From Bacillota bacterium (GTDB lineage Bacteria; Bacillota; Sulfobacillia; JAJZYS01; JAJYTV01), in contig JAJZIE010000003.1 of NCBI GenBank assembly GCA_021810725.1, forward strand, positions 1-38,200: a stretch of DNA of 38,200 bases. The letters run 5' to 3'. A program made the position numbers and the translations under genes. This document shows positions 26,637 to 35,050 of the stretch, piece after piece (position 1 is the stretch's first letter; the number at the start of each line of letters is the position of its first letter). The notes under the pieces were generated by a model. The model searched no databases. It saw only the letters and a program-made list of their open reading frames with translations, and was not told the DNA's origin.

Positions 26637-28031
26637 GTGGCCGTGCCGGAGCTCGAGATAGCCATCGACCCTGAGCTGCCGAGCGATCTCGCGCTGGATC
26701 TGCGCCGGCACCTTGAGGAGCGCTGGCCGGACGTCGCGGTCACCCCGCTGCGGCTGCCGGCCCCCCAGCGTGACGCCCGCGACGGGCCGCTGCTCGTACT
26801 GCTTCGGCCTGATGCCACACCGCCTCCAGCCGACCCGGGAACACTGGCCGTGGTGCCATGGGACAGGGCAGCCGACGCGCAGGGCAGGGGCCCCCTGTTC
26901 CGTCAGGTGGACGTCGAGATCGCCCGCGTCACGGCGCAGCGTCGAGGACGCCCTCCCGAGCGCGATGTCTCGCCGCCACCGCGGGAGATGACACGGCGCG
27001 CCCTCCTGCGCATTCCGCTGCCGATCGGCCGGCCACTTCCGCCCGTCCCGTGGTTCGAGGCCGGGCTTTGCCTACAGGCGGAGGGCTGCGACAAGTGCGC
27101 CGCCTGCTGCCCGCAGGGAGCGTTCAGCCTCTCCGCCGGAGAAGCGGTCATCGACGCCGCGGCTTGCACCGGTTGCGGCGTCTGCGTCGCGACGTGCCCG
27201 ACAGGCGCCGTCGAAAGCGCCCATCTTGGCGACGGCCAGTGGCGCGCGGCTCTCGGTGTCCTCAAAGCAGATCCTGGGGAACGACGTCTGGCTTTGCGCT
27301 GCCCACAGTCGTCGCCTGGTGTCCCGGACGACCGCCTCACCCTGCAGGTGGGCTGCATCGGCGAGGTCGGCTGGTATCACGTCCTGACCTGCCACGCGGA
27401 GACCGGGCACCTGCCCGAACTCTCGTGCGAAAGGCGCGACTGCCACCTGAGGCCGCAGGCAGAGGCTGCCCTGGCCCGCCTCGAGTTGGCCGCGGCGTCG
27501 TTGCCCGCGGGCTTGGCCGAAATGCCCACGGTGAAGGCAGCCGACACGCCCAGGGCTCCGCGGCGCGGCGATATCGCGACCGCCTTGCGGCGGCTGGGAA
27601 TGGCCATCGGCGAGGAGGCCAGACCGGAGATCTGGCCGCAGCTCGGGTGGACGCCGCAAGTGGGTGGCAACTGCACGCTGTGCGGCGGCTGCGTCCAGAC
27701 GTGTCCTGCGGGCGTGTTCGCCATCGAGGAGGAGGCACTCGCGACAAGCCTGCGGGTCGACGCGGCCTTGTGCACGGGCTGCGGTGCCTGTGCGCGAACC
27801 TGTCCCGAACAGGCACTGGAGGTCGTGCCTGCGCGCATCTCAGAGCTTCTGGGGTCCTTGGAGCGATTCCATGCGGCGAAGCAGCTCTGCAAGGGATGTG
27901 GGCAGCCTTACGAGTCGCCGACATTCGTCGCGGCATTGCGACAGCGCATGGTGAAGGCCGGCTTCGGCGGTCCACTCGTGGAGCGGCTCGACTATTGTCC
28001 GGAGTGCCGAGCAGCATTGCCGCGCGGGTGA
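26637..28031 (+). CDS. Multi-cluster Fe-S protein with MvhD-like middle segment and zinc-ribbon tail
   Basis: The 464-aa protein starts at GTG 26637, close after GGGGAGG (GTG 26643 is possible). Residues 1-135 have no recognised fold. Cys145/151/154/158 form an unusual first cluster (x5 spacing) and Cys177/180/183/187 a standard one. Residues about 215-290 contain cysteine groups (VGCIGEVGW, then CERRDCHLRP) reminiscent of MvhD/FlpD-type [2Fe-2S] domains. Cys346/349/352/356 and Cys379/382/385/389 are two more [4Fe-4S] sites. The C-terminus has CxxC pairs at 418-421 and 454-457, like a zinc ribbon. It has no signal peptide and is the last gene of the molybdoenzyme operon. It may be a cytoplasmic electron carrier or assembly factor; I do not assign a name. 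Confidence 0.85.
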   Translation: MAVPELEIAIDPELPSDLALDLRRHLEERWPDVAVTPLRLPAPQRDARDGPLLVLLRPDATPPPADPGTLAVVPWDRAADAQGRGPLFRQVDVEIARVTAQRRGRPPERDVSPPPREMTRRALLRIPLPIGRPLPPVPWFEAGLCLQAEGCDKCAACCPQGAFSLSAGEAVIDAAACTGCGVCVATCPTGAVESAHLGDGQWRAALGVLKADPGERRLALRCPQSSPGVPDDRLTLQVGCIGEVGWYHVLTCHAETGHLPELSCERRDCHLRPQAEAALARLELAAASLPAGLAEMPTVKAADTPRAPRRGDIATALRRLGMAIGEEARPEIWPQLGWTPQVGGNCTLCGGCVQTCPAGVFAIEEEALATSLRVDAALCTGCGACARTCPEQALEVVPARISELLGSLERFHAAKQLCKGCGQPYESPTFVAALRQRMVKAGFGGPLVERLDYCPECRAALPRG

Positions 28032-28072
28032 GCGTTCGGATCCGGCCGGACGATCACCAGCCATCTGCCAGA

Positions 28073-28107
28073 AGACGGACCGCCTCCCCGGGGGGAGCGG
28101 CCCGTCT
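28073..28107. terminator. Hairpin terminator between convergent genes
   Basis: An imperfect long stem pairs AGACGG, CCGC and CTCCCC with GGGGAG, CGG and CCGTCT and is followed by GGGTTT. It lies between the Fe-S protein gene and the convergent ATPase gene, in a 176-bp gap with nothing else visible. Confidence 0.65.
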
Positions 28108-28207
28108 GGGTTTCCGGCGTCAGGTCGAGGGGGTGCCGTGACGGCGCAGGCAGCCGCGCCGCCCTCGGACTCCCACAAACGCATGGAACCGATGTATATG
28201 GGTATGT

Positions 28208-29377
28208 CTACGGTTGCTGGCTGTTGAGGAACTCCGCGAAGTGCGGCACGGTGAACGCCACGGTGCCGCGTTCGACGCTGTAGATCAGGCCCTTCCTGAG
28301 CAGACTGTCGCGGACGGGGGACAGGCTGCTCGGGCGCTTTTTCAGGTGTCCCGCAACTTCCGCCGTCGACACGCGGTCCGCGCCTAAAGCGGCCACCGCC
28401 TTGAGATAAGATCGCTCGGCCTGGGTAGCCCGCTCATAGCGTGAGCCGAAAAAGCCTGAGGCAAGCTCCTGGCGTGCGAGGCCTTCACTCGTCCGTACAT
28501 CGTCCTCAGTGATCGGACTTTTTGGTGCCACATCCCAGGCTTCCTTGGCGAACATCTGAATGAAGAATGGGTACCCGTCCGTCAGGGCCGCGAGGAGGTC
28601 GAGAGCCCCGCCGGTGTACGCTACGCCTTCACGTGCAGCCGGTGCGGTCACGGCGCGGTCTGTGTTGGATCTGCTCAGCCTGTCGACGGGGACATATTCG
28701 AACAGGCGCTCCGTATAACTCTTGGCGTCGCTCAGAACCGCGGGAAGGTGCGGCAGGCCAGCCCCCACGACCAGGATTCTGCCTCGGGTCTGGCTCATCT
28801 CGTGGCAGGCGACGGCCAACGAAGTGAGGTCTTGCTGGCTTGCATCCTGCAACTCGTCCATGAACAGACCGACACCGCCACCGACGCGCCGGACCAAAGC
28901 GTCTGCTTCCGCAAACAGCAGCGTCAGGTCGGCGGCGAGGTCGCCGGAATCAGCGCTGCCACGGGCGGCGTCGACATCAATGGCCAGTTGCCAGGTGCCG
29001 TCCGGGGACACCTTGAGCGAAAACGCTTTCAGCACGGCCAGGAACTGCCTGACCGCCCCTTTGGCACGCGATTCGGCCGCAAAGCGTCGCATCGCGACAT
29101 GCATGCTCTCAGCGATCTGCTGTCTAAGCGAGACGTCGCTGCGAACCTCCAGCTTGGCCGTGGTCCAGCCCTGCTCCAGGGCGACCGTTCGGAACCTGTT
29201 GAGTAGAACGGTCTTGCCTACACCACGAAGTCCCACGAGCATGACGCCGCGCACGGGACGGTCCTGCGCCGCCCGTGCGACCACTTGCTCAAACATGCGG
29301 ATCTCGCGATCCCTGCCCGCCAGTTCCGGAGGCTGCTGTCCAGCCCCAGGGGCGTAGGGATTGGTGACTGGATTCAT
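28208..29377 (-). CDS. AAA+ ATPase of the archaeal-ATPase type
   Basis: This 389-aa cytoplasmic protein has the family-typical N-terminus NPYAPGAG and ELAGRDREI, a Walker A GLRGVGKT at 49-56 and a Walker B GLFMDELQD with Asp174 and Glu175. The C-terminal 70 residues look like a winged helix (STAEVAGHLKKRPSSLSPVRDSL split over two helices). ATG 29377 gives the usual N-terminus; ATG 29386 is also in frame. Neither has a Shine-Dalgarno site, unlike nearly all other genes here, and the upstream DNA is markedly AT-rich, so it is probably a transferred gene. Function unknown; such proteins often accompany mobile or defence loci. Confidence 0.85.
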   Translation of the reverse strand: MNPVTNPYAPGAGQQPPELAGRDREIRMFEQVVARAAQDRPVRGVMLVGLRGVGKTVLLNRFRTVALEQGWTTAKLEVRSDVSLRQQIAESMHVAMRRFAAESRAKGAVRQFLAVLKAFSLKVSPDGTWQLAIDVDAARGSADSGDLAADLTLLFAEADALVRRVGGGVGLFMDELQDASQQDLTSLAVACHEMSQTRGRILVVGAGLPHLPAVLSDAKSYTERLFEYVPVDRLSRSNTDRAVTAPAAREGVAYTGGALDLLAALTDGYPFFIQMFAKEAWDVAPKSPITEDDVRTSEGLARQELASGFFGSRYERATQAERSYLKAVAALGADRVSTAEVAGHLKKRPSSLSPVRDSLLRKGLIYSVERGTVAFTVPHFAEFLNSQQP

Positions 29378-29414
29378 GTATAGCATTGTATAGCGTTGTA
29401 TTGGTTTTTCGCAA
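29375..29414 (-). promoter_or_regulatory. Promoter with three decamer repeats overlapping the ATPase start
   Basis: Plus-strand decamers CATGTATAGC, ATTGTATAGC and GTTGTATTGG at 29375-29404 are three tandem near-copies with one helical turn per unit. On the minus strand TTGCGA (29414-29409), a 16-base spacer and TATACA form a sigma-70-like promoter. Transcription would start within a few bases of the ATG, giving a leaderless or nearly leaderless mRNA. Confidence 0.45.
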
Positions 29415-29586
29415 TAGAGTCGAATGCATCGTCGCGGCCCTCCGCGTTGACGCGGGGCAGCGGGTGGGCGCGAGATGGCCAGCGGTGTTGGCGGGGCGTT
29501 CCAGAACCCGCTGGGGGCCACGGACCGGGGTTTTGCTTCGGCACAACGCGGACGCGCCGGCAGTTGCCCCAGGATCGAGCCGGTGC

Positions 29587-29621
29587 AAAAGGGCCGCCTC
29601 CCTCCCGGGAAGCGGCCCTTT
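29587..29621 (-). terminator. Hairpin terminator after narK
   Basis: AAAAGGGCCGC at 29587-29597 pairs with GCGGCCCTTT at 29612-29621 around a CCTCCC/GGGA loop region. On the minus strand the stem ends in CCCTTTT, 18 bp after the narK stop. Confidence 0.75.
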
Positions 29622-29638
29622 GCCCCTCGCAGCCCGTC

Positions 29639-30955
29639 TCAGCTTACGGCGGTCAGGTCGGCGGGGGTGCCGTGACGGCGCGCGAGGTTTCCCAGCCACC
29701 CGACGACCAGCATGTCGACGAGGATGACAGCCACCACGGCCAGAAGCCCGAGCGGATAGGTGCCGGTCTGGCCGGCGATGTAGCCCATCAGCGGTGGCAG
29801 CACAAAGCCGCCGAAGGCGCCGAGTCCCCCGACCCAACCCGACGCTCCGCCGACGGCCTGCGGTACGTAGCGCGGGACGAGCTTGAACACGACGGCGTTC
29901 TGCAGGCCGATACCGACCGCTAGCACCACCTCGCCGCCGACCGCCACCGCGACGCTCGGGGCGAAGGCCATGACGAGTGCCCCTACCAGCATGATCGCGA
30001 GGTTGCCCATCAGGGCGAAGCGCACCGTGACCCGGTCCGCCAAGAGACCGCCCGGTACGCGCACCAGCGACGCGAGCAGGGAGAAGGTCAGGGTGAGCAC
30101 GCCACCGGTGGTCAGGGACTCCTTGTAGGCGACGTGCCAGAGAGACGGCAGCCAGGTGGTGAGGGCGAGGAAGCCGCCGAACGAGAGGAAGTAGAGGAGG
30201 ACGAGCGCCCAGGTCTCCGGCACCCTGGCCGCCTCGCGCAGGCCCTGCCAGGTGGAGCCGGCCGGCATCATGTCCTGGCGCAGGCTGCGCATCGTCGCCG
30301 CGATCTCCTTGTCGCCGGCCCCCTGGCGCCTCAGCTGGAACCAGGGCGCGTCCTTGATGAAGACGGCGTAGAGGATCGCGATGACGAGCAGGAGGCCGAA
30401 CCAGATGCTGTAGGCGGAAAGGAGCCCGAGGCCGCCCACCGCCACCGGCAGGAGCCACGACGAAAGGCCCGGCGCCGCGTTGCCAAGACCCGCATAGACG
30501 CCGAGCGGACCGCCTTGGCGGCTCTTCGGGAACCAGTACGAGACCTGCGCGATGCCGACCGAGAAGGTGGCGATGCCGGACCCGATCAGCATGCCGAGGA
30601 TCAGGAGGATGGGGTAGAGTCCGGCCATGTGGTTCGGATAGTCCGCCCGGAGCAGGAGCAGCAGCAAGGCGATGCCGAGCAGGGTGATGCCGAGCAGGAT
30701 GAGGAAGGGGCGCTTGCCGCCGCGGCTGTCGACCCATGCGCCGAAGGGGATGCGCAGAAGCGAGCCGGTGAAGTTCGGGATGCCGGAGAGAAGGCCTGCC
30801 GCGGCTGGCGTCAGGCCAAGCAGCAGCGTGAACTTGGGCACCAGCGGTCCGAAGATGGCGACGCCCGCGAAGCCGCCGAAGAAGCCGAGTGTCGCGATCC
30901 AGAGCGCCTGGTTCATGGAGCCGGCGATGCGATACTTCCGTTGATCGGTGGGCAC
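29639..30955 (-). CDS. narK: Nitrate/nitrite transporter, NarK/NasA family (MFS)
   Basis: This 438-aa major-facilitator protein with 12 predicted helices imports nitrate and/or exports nitrite. The two nitrate-signature glycine-rich segments are visible: GGPLGVYAGLGNAAPG near helix 5 and GGASGWVGGLGAFGGF near helix 11. The start is GTG 30955, seven bases after GGGGAGG on the minus strand; an in-frame start further upstream is unlikely. It is monocistronic and has a CRP/FNR-type site about 83 bp upstream of its start. It is separated from narGHJI by about 17 kb. Confidence 0.93.
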   Translation of the reverse strand: MPTDQRKYRIAGSMNQALWIATLGFFGGFAGVAIFGPLVPKFTLLLGLTPAAAGLLSGIPNFTGSLLRIPFGAWVDSRGGKRPFLILLGITLLGIALLLLLLRADYPNHMAGLYPILLILGMLIGSGIATFSVGIAQVSYWFPKSRQGGPLGVYAGLGNAAPGLSSWLLPVAVGGLGLLSAYSIWFGLLLVIAILYAVFIKDAPWFQLRRQGAGDKEIAATMRSLRQDMMPAGSTWQGLREAARVPETWALVLLYFLSFGGFLALTTWLPSLWHVAYKESLTTGGVLTLTFSLLASLVRVPGGLLADRVTVRFALMGNLAIMLVGALVMAFAPSVAVAVGGEVVLAVGIGLQNAVVFKLVPRYVPQAVGGASGWVGGLGAFGGFVLPPLMGYIAGQTGTYPLGLLAVVAVILVDMLVVGWLGNLARRHGTPADLTAVS

Positions 30956-31270
30956 GATGCGACCTCCCCAGAGGCAGTTGCCGACGGGCCCTGTCGGCCT
31001 TTCTCCTCCCATGTACCCTTGGGTAGAGCCGTCCTTTTGTGGCGCAGGTCACCAAAACCGGCCCGCTGGCCAGGAAGGGCCGCTTGGTTGGGCCGTCCGT
31101 CGGATGGCCACTCCTCCAACCGGCCGAACCGCCGTCCGAGAGGTCAAGAACATTGGGACGGGTCGAGGGGCGAGTCCGGCGTTCGCCCCTGCACGCAGAG
31201 CCCGCACCTCACCGTAAGTACCTGGAGGGAATACGGTGTAGCAATGTTCTGTCGGGAAGGAGAGATAGCT
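30956..31270. other. 315-bp divergent intergenic region narK / propeller protein
   Basis: The region carries the upstream elements of both genes. Apart from the CRP/FNR-type site at 31038-31053 and the Shine-Dalgarno sites at its two ends, I see no RNA gene, coding region or terminator in it. Confidence 0.6.
31038..31053 (-). promoter_or_regulatory. CRP/FNR-type palindrome upstream of narK
   Basis: On the minus strand this reads GGTGACCTGCGCCACA, two mismatches from TGTGA-N6-TCACA and one from GGTGA-N6-TCACA. It is embedded in a longer symmetric stretch flanked by TTTTG and CAAAA. It ends 82 bp before the narK start; it is also upstream of the plus-strand propeller gene. Confidence 0.5.
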
Positions 31271-32752
31271 GTGGCCGATCACGCCATCGTCGAGTTTCCG
31301 ATTCCGACGCCCGGGAGCAACCCGTGGGACGTGGCGGTCGCCTCCGGGCCAGACGTCTGGTTCACGGAGTTCAACGCAAACAAGGTGGGGAGGTACCACG
31401 TTCCTACGGGGACGTTCACCGAACTCGAGCTGCCCACCCCGGACAGCCAGCCCGCAGGGATCACCGCGGACCCTTACGGCGTCATTTGGTTGGTGGAGGC
31501 GAACGGTAACAATCTGGCGCGCATCGATCCCGCGACCCTGGACATCCTCGAAGTGCCAATCCCGACACCGGACAGCCGTCCCCTCGCCATCGCCGTAGGG
31601 CCGGACGGCAACCTCTGGTTCACGGAAGCGTTCGCCTCGCAGGTCGGCCGTCTCGAGCTCTCGAGTACGAGCATCACCGAGTTCCCCACGCCGACGCCGA
31701 ACGCCACGCCGATGGGCATCGCCGGAGGACCGGCAAGCGTCTGGTTTACCGAATCGCACCCCGGGGCCGCCGCCATCGTGCAGATCGTCCTGGCCACCAT
31801 GGGCATGGCCGAGGTGAAGTTGCCGGATCCGGACAGTTCGCCGCTAGCGATCACGCTGGGACCTGACGGCAACATGTGGTTCACGGCGCCAGGCACCACC
31901 GGGCTCGGCAGCGGCCTGGGCAAGGTCAGTCCGGTCTCGCTCGCGGTCACCATGCTCTCGACCCCGACGCCCAAGTCGGCGGTGGCCGGCATCGCGGCGG
32001 GGCCCGACCACAATGTCTGGTTCACCGAGGGCATCGGCAATCTCGGCTTCGTGAATCCGGACACCCTGGCCATCACCGAGATCCCCGCGGGGGCCGGACG
32101 CAGTCCGTTCCTGCTCACGACCGGCTTCGATGGCACGCTCTGGTTCACGGACCCGGCCACGAACAGTCTGGGCGAGGTCTTCGTGCGGGTCGCTCCGGGG
32201 CCGTGCGGACCTGGCGGCTGCCCGGCTCCGACCGAGATCGCCTGCATCGTCGTCGACAAGGTTTTCGACTACTGCTACCAGCAGGACACGTCGCCGATGG
32301 TCTGCGCTCCTCTGCTGGAGGACCCGCCGCCAGGCCCTGTCGTCAGTTGCACCGTGTCCGCCGTCAGCTGCACCTTCGCGAGCAGCGTGCCTGCCGCCAG
32401 CACCGACTACGTCAACGCCACCTTCGTGCTGAGCGCCACGGTCACGTTCAGCGTCCAGTTCGACGCCATCTGCTACGTCGCCCAGGAACCGGTCAGCCTG
32501 TTCAAGACGGTGACGCTCTGCGGCCCAACGGGAACCACTCCGTCGTGCGCGGTGGTCAGCGCGACATGCATCCCGCCTGTCGTCATCGACGAGGAGGTCT
32601 GCACCACCGTGACCTTCTGCGCGACCTTCGCCTCGACCGCCCAGGTCCAGCTGCTCGTACCCGCCTACGGCTACTGCACGCCCGCGCCCTGCGTGACCCT
32701 GCCCCTGGGCGCATGCCCCCCGTCGCCCATCTTCCCGCCTCAGTGCACCTGA
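31271..32752 (+). CDS. Vgb-like beta-propeller with cysteine-rich, spore-coat-like C-terminal domain
   Basis: The 493-aa protein starts at GTG 31271, eight bases after AAGGAG (ATG 31244 is less likely). Residues 1-300 are seven or so repeats with xxVWFTE/NLWFTE strands and PTPxSxPxxI turns, as in virginiamycin-B-lyase-like propellers. Residues 311-493 contain 17 cysteines, starting with PCGPGGCPAP and CIVVDKVFDYC. That segment recalls cysteine-rich proteins of Bacillota spore formers, some spore-surface associated. There is no signal peptide, which fits a mother-cell coat protein rather than a secreted one. Enzymatic activity is not implied: the propeller alone is not diagnostic. A hairpin terminator follows. 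Confidence 0.8.
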   Translation: MADHAIVEFPIPTPGSNPWDVAVASGPDVWFTEFNANKVGRYHVPTGTFTELELPTPDSQPAGITADPYGVIWLVEANGNNLARIDPATLDILEVPIPTPDSRPLAIAVGPDGNLWFTEAFASQVGRLELSSTSITEFPTPTPNATPMGIAGGPASVWFTESHPGAAAIVQIVLATMGMAEVKLPDPDSSPLAITLGPDGNMWFTAPGTTGLGSGLGKVSPVSLAVTMLSTPTPKSAVAGIAAGPDHNVWFTEGIGNLGFVNPDTLAITEIPAGAGRSPFLLTTGFDGTLWFTDPATNSLGEVFVRVAPGPCGPGGCPAPTEIACIVVDKVFDYCYQQDTSPMVCAPLLEDPPPGPVVSCTVSAVSCTFASSVPAASTDYVNATFVLSATVTFSVQFDAICYVAQEPVSLFKTVTLCGPTGTTPSCAVVSATCIPPVVIDEEVCTTVTFCATFASTAQVQLLVPAYGYCTPAPCVTLPLGACPPSPIFPPQCT

Positions 32753-32762
32753 AAGCGGGGCG

Positions 32763-32800
32763 CGAAGGACCGCCTCTGGCGCACGCCAGGTGGTCCTTCG
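32763..32800 (+). terminator. Hairpin terminator after the propeller gene
   Basis: CGAAGGACC at 32763-32771 pairs with GGTCCTTCG at 32792-32800, and an inner CTGGC/GCCAG stem with a GCAC loop extends it. It lies 10 bp after the stop codon. The remaining 170 or so bases up to pabA show nothing further. Confidence 0.75.
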
Positions 32801-32976
32801 TGTCCCTTGGCCCACATCGGCGGCGGGCGCACCTGCAGCTCCGTGGCGCGAGCTGCCACACGGCTGGAGCAGCGGGGACCGCCATGCGAACCGCGGGAGG
32901 AGTCCTGGTCGCCAGCGGACGTACGTTGCCAGTGGACCAGGCACCGTCTAGCATGGCAGCGTAGGCGGTGATCTGG

Positions 32977-33597
32977 ATGTTCCTGCTGGTCGACAACTAC
33001 GACTCCTTCACCTACAACTTGGTGCAGCATCTTGGTCGCCTCGGCGTGGAGACCAAGGTGCTGCGCAATGACGCATGCACTGTTGAGGATGTAAGGAACT
33101 CGGCTGCCGAGGCGGTTGTGCTCTCGCCTGGCCCGGGCAGGCCCGAAGACGCCGGCGTGTGCGTACCGCTCGTACAGGCACTCTTCTCTCGTCTGCCGAT
33201 CTTCGGCGTCTGCCTCGGCATGCAGGCGATCGCGGCCGCGTTTGGCGGCCAGATCATCGGCGCGCAGCGCCCGCTTCACGGCAAGCAGGCACCCGCCTGG
33301 CACGTCGGCGAGGGCAGCCTGCGCAGTCTGCCTTCGCCACTGACGGTCTGCCGCTACCACTCACTCGTCGTGGATCCCAAGACGCTGCCTCCCGAGCTGG
33401 CGGTGACGGCCTGGAGCGCCGAGGGCGAGGTGATGGCCCTGCGCCACCGCGGGGCCCCCGTCGAAGGTCTCCAGTTCCATCCGGAGTCCGCCTTCACCGT
33501 GCACGGCATCGACATTCTGGCGAACTTCGTGGCCGAGGTGCGCGGCCTTTGCCCAGAGCCACCCCTTCCGGAACGGCGTGAGGCGCACCATGTCTGA
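32977..33597 (+). CDS. pabA: Aminodeoxychorismate/anthranilate synthase glutaminase subunit
   Basis: This 206-aa class I glutamine amidotransferase supplies ammonia to PabB. The FLLVDNYDSFTYNL N-terminus, nucleophile Cys in FGVCLGMQ, and the FHPES His-Glu pair complete the triad. The start is ATG 32977, giving the family-typical N-terminus; GTG 32968 is in frame but lies in the GGTGATC that probably serves as ribosome binding site. TrpG and PabA are not separable by sequence alone; the pabB and pabC neighbours decide the name. It overlaps pabB by 8 bases. Confidence 0.93.
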   Translation: MFLLVDNYDSFTYNLVQHLGRLGVETKVLRNDACTVEDVRNSAAEAVVLSPGPGRPEDAGVCVPLVQALFSRLPIFGVCLGMQAIAAAFGGQIIGAQRPLHGKQAPAWHVGEGSLRSLPSPLTVCRYHSLVVDPKTLPPELAVTAWSAEGEVMALRHRGAPVEGLQFHPESAFTVHGIDILANFVAEVRGLCPEPPLPERREAHHV

Positions 33598-35005
33598 GAG
33601 GCCGGTGGTCATCGCCAGGGTACAGGGACAGTTCGACCCCTCTGGCCTCTTCGACCGGCTGCCACCGTCCCAAGACCGGTTTCTCCTGGAGTCTGGACCG
33701 ACCGGACCGGAGGAGACGCGTCGCTGGTCGTTCCTTGGCAGCCGGCCATTTGCCGTCTTCACGCTGCACGACGGCGAAACCCGCTTAAAGACGCAGGATG
33801 GCGAGCGTCTGCTGCCCGGGGATCCCTTTGCCGCTCTCGATGCCCTGCTTTCGCAGTGGCGCCTTGAACACGTGGCCGGCCTGCCGCCGCTCGCGGGAGG
33901 CTTCGTCGGCTATTTCGCCTACGATAGCGGACGCTACATCGAACGGCTGCCCGCGACCGCCCTGAACGAATCTTCACTCCCGGACATCTACCTCTGCGCC
34001 TACGATGCGCTGCTTGCCATCGACCACTCAGGCGGCGAGGCGTGGGTGATCGCGTCACCCCTGCCGGGGCGCGAGGAGGCCGCGGCAAGGCTGGCGCAGG
34101 AATTGGCCCGGGTTGTGACCGAGACCGTGCCGGCCCGGGAAATGGCGCCGAAAGAAGCCGTGCCGGAGGCGGCCATCCGGGTCCGGTCGAACTTCGACCG
34201 CGCGGGCTACAGCAGTGCGGTGGAACGTGCGCGGGACTACATTCGGGCCGGCGACATCTTCGAGGTGAACCTGTCGCAGCGCTTCACAGCAGGCGTGCCT
34301 TTCCCCGCACGCAGGCTCCACGAGCGACTGCGCGCTCTTAGCCCGGCGCCTTTCAGCGCGTACCTGGACGCCGGAAGGTTCCAGGTCGTGAGTTCGTCGC
34401 CAGAGCGCTTTCTCCGTGTCGACGAGCTGCGCCGCGTGGAGACGCGCCCGATCAAGGGAACGCGGCCGCGCGGCAAGGGAGCGCGGCAGGACGCCGAGCT
34501 TGCCAGGGAGCTGCTCGCGAGCGAGAAGGACCAGGCGGAGCTCAACATGATCGTGGACCTTTCGCGCAACGATCTTGGCCGCGTCTGTCAGATTGGTACG
34601 GTACGTGTCAGCGCGGCCCGCAGGCTAGAGCGCTACGCGAACGTCCACCATGCGGTGGCGGTGATCGAGGGGGAGCTGATGCCCACCGCGACCATGGGGG
34701 ACCTTCTGCGGGCGACACTGCCTGGGGGATCGATCACTGGCGCACCGAAGATCCGCGCCATGGAGATCATCGAGGAACTCGAGGGCGTACGCCGCAACGC
34801 CTACTGCGGCGCCTTGGGATACCTCGGCTTCACGGGGCAGCTCGATCTGAGCATCATGATCCGCACCATGGTCTGCGCCGACGGCCGCGTGACCTTCGGC
34901 GCGGGCGGTGCCGTCGTGCTCGACTCGGACCCGGATGGGGAGTATGACGAGACCCTGGCCAAGGCGAGCGCGATGCTGCAGGCGCTGGGCGCAGAGGTTG
35001 TCTGA
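33590..35005 (+). CDS. pabB: Aminodeoxychorismate synthase component I
   Basis: This 471-aa chorismate-binding enzyme converts chorismate plus ammonia to 4-amino-4-deoxychorismate. The active-site motif reads RPIKGTRPRG; the Lys is typical of PabB, where anthranilate synthase TrpE has Ala. Further family blocks are SPERFL, ELNMIVDLSRNDLGRV, PGGSITGAPKIRAMEIIEEL and YCGALGYLGF. The start is ATG 33590, six bases after GTGAGG, inside the end of pabA. pabC follows after 45 bp. Confidence 0.94.
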   Translation: MSERPVVIARVQGQFDPSGLFDRLPPSQDRFLLESGPTGPEETRRWSFLGSRPFAVFTLHDGETRLKTQDGERLLPGDPFAALDALLSQWRLEHVAGLPPLAGGFVGYFAYDSGRYIERLPATALNESSLPDIYLCAYDALLAIDHSGGEAWVIASPLPGREEAAARLAQELARVVTETVPAREMAPKEAVPEAAIRVRSNFDRAGYSSAVERARDYIRAGDIFEVNLSQRFTAGVPFPARRLHERLRALSPAPFSAYLDAGRFQVVSSSPERFLRVDELRRVETRPIKGTRPRGKGARQDAELARELLASEKDQAELNMIVDLSRNDLGRVCQIGTVRVSAARRLERYANVHHAVAVIEGELMPTATMGDLLRATLPGGSITGAPKIRAMEIIEELEGVRRNAYCGALGYLGFTGQLDLSIMIRTMVCADGRVTFGAGGAVVLDSDPDGEYDETLAKASAMLQALGAEVV

Positions 35006-35050
35006 AGGCCGTGGTGTGGTCCTGGGTCACGCGAAGGAGCTGGTGGAGCT

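Noticed and set aside
30134-31270. N-terminal extension of the propeller protein over narK
   Set aside because: This part is antisense to narK and of shadow composition. The Shine-Dalgarno site before GTG 31271 sets the start.
31271-32752. Virginiamycin B lyase resistance enzyme
   Set aside because: The propeller repeats alone are not diagnostic, and the cysteine-rich tail and lack of resistance context argue against it.
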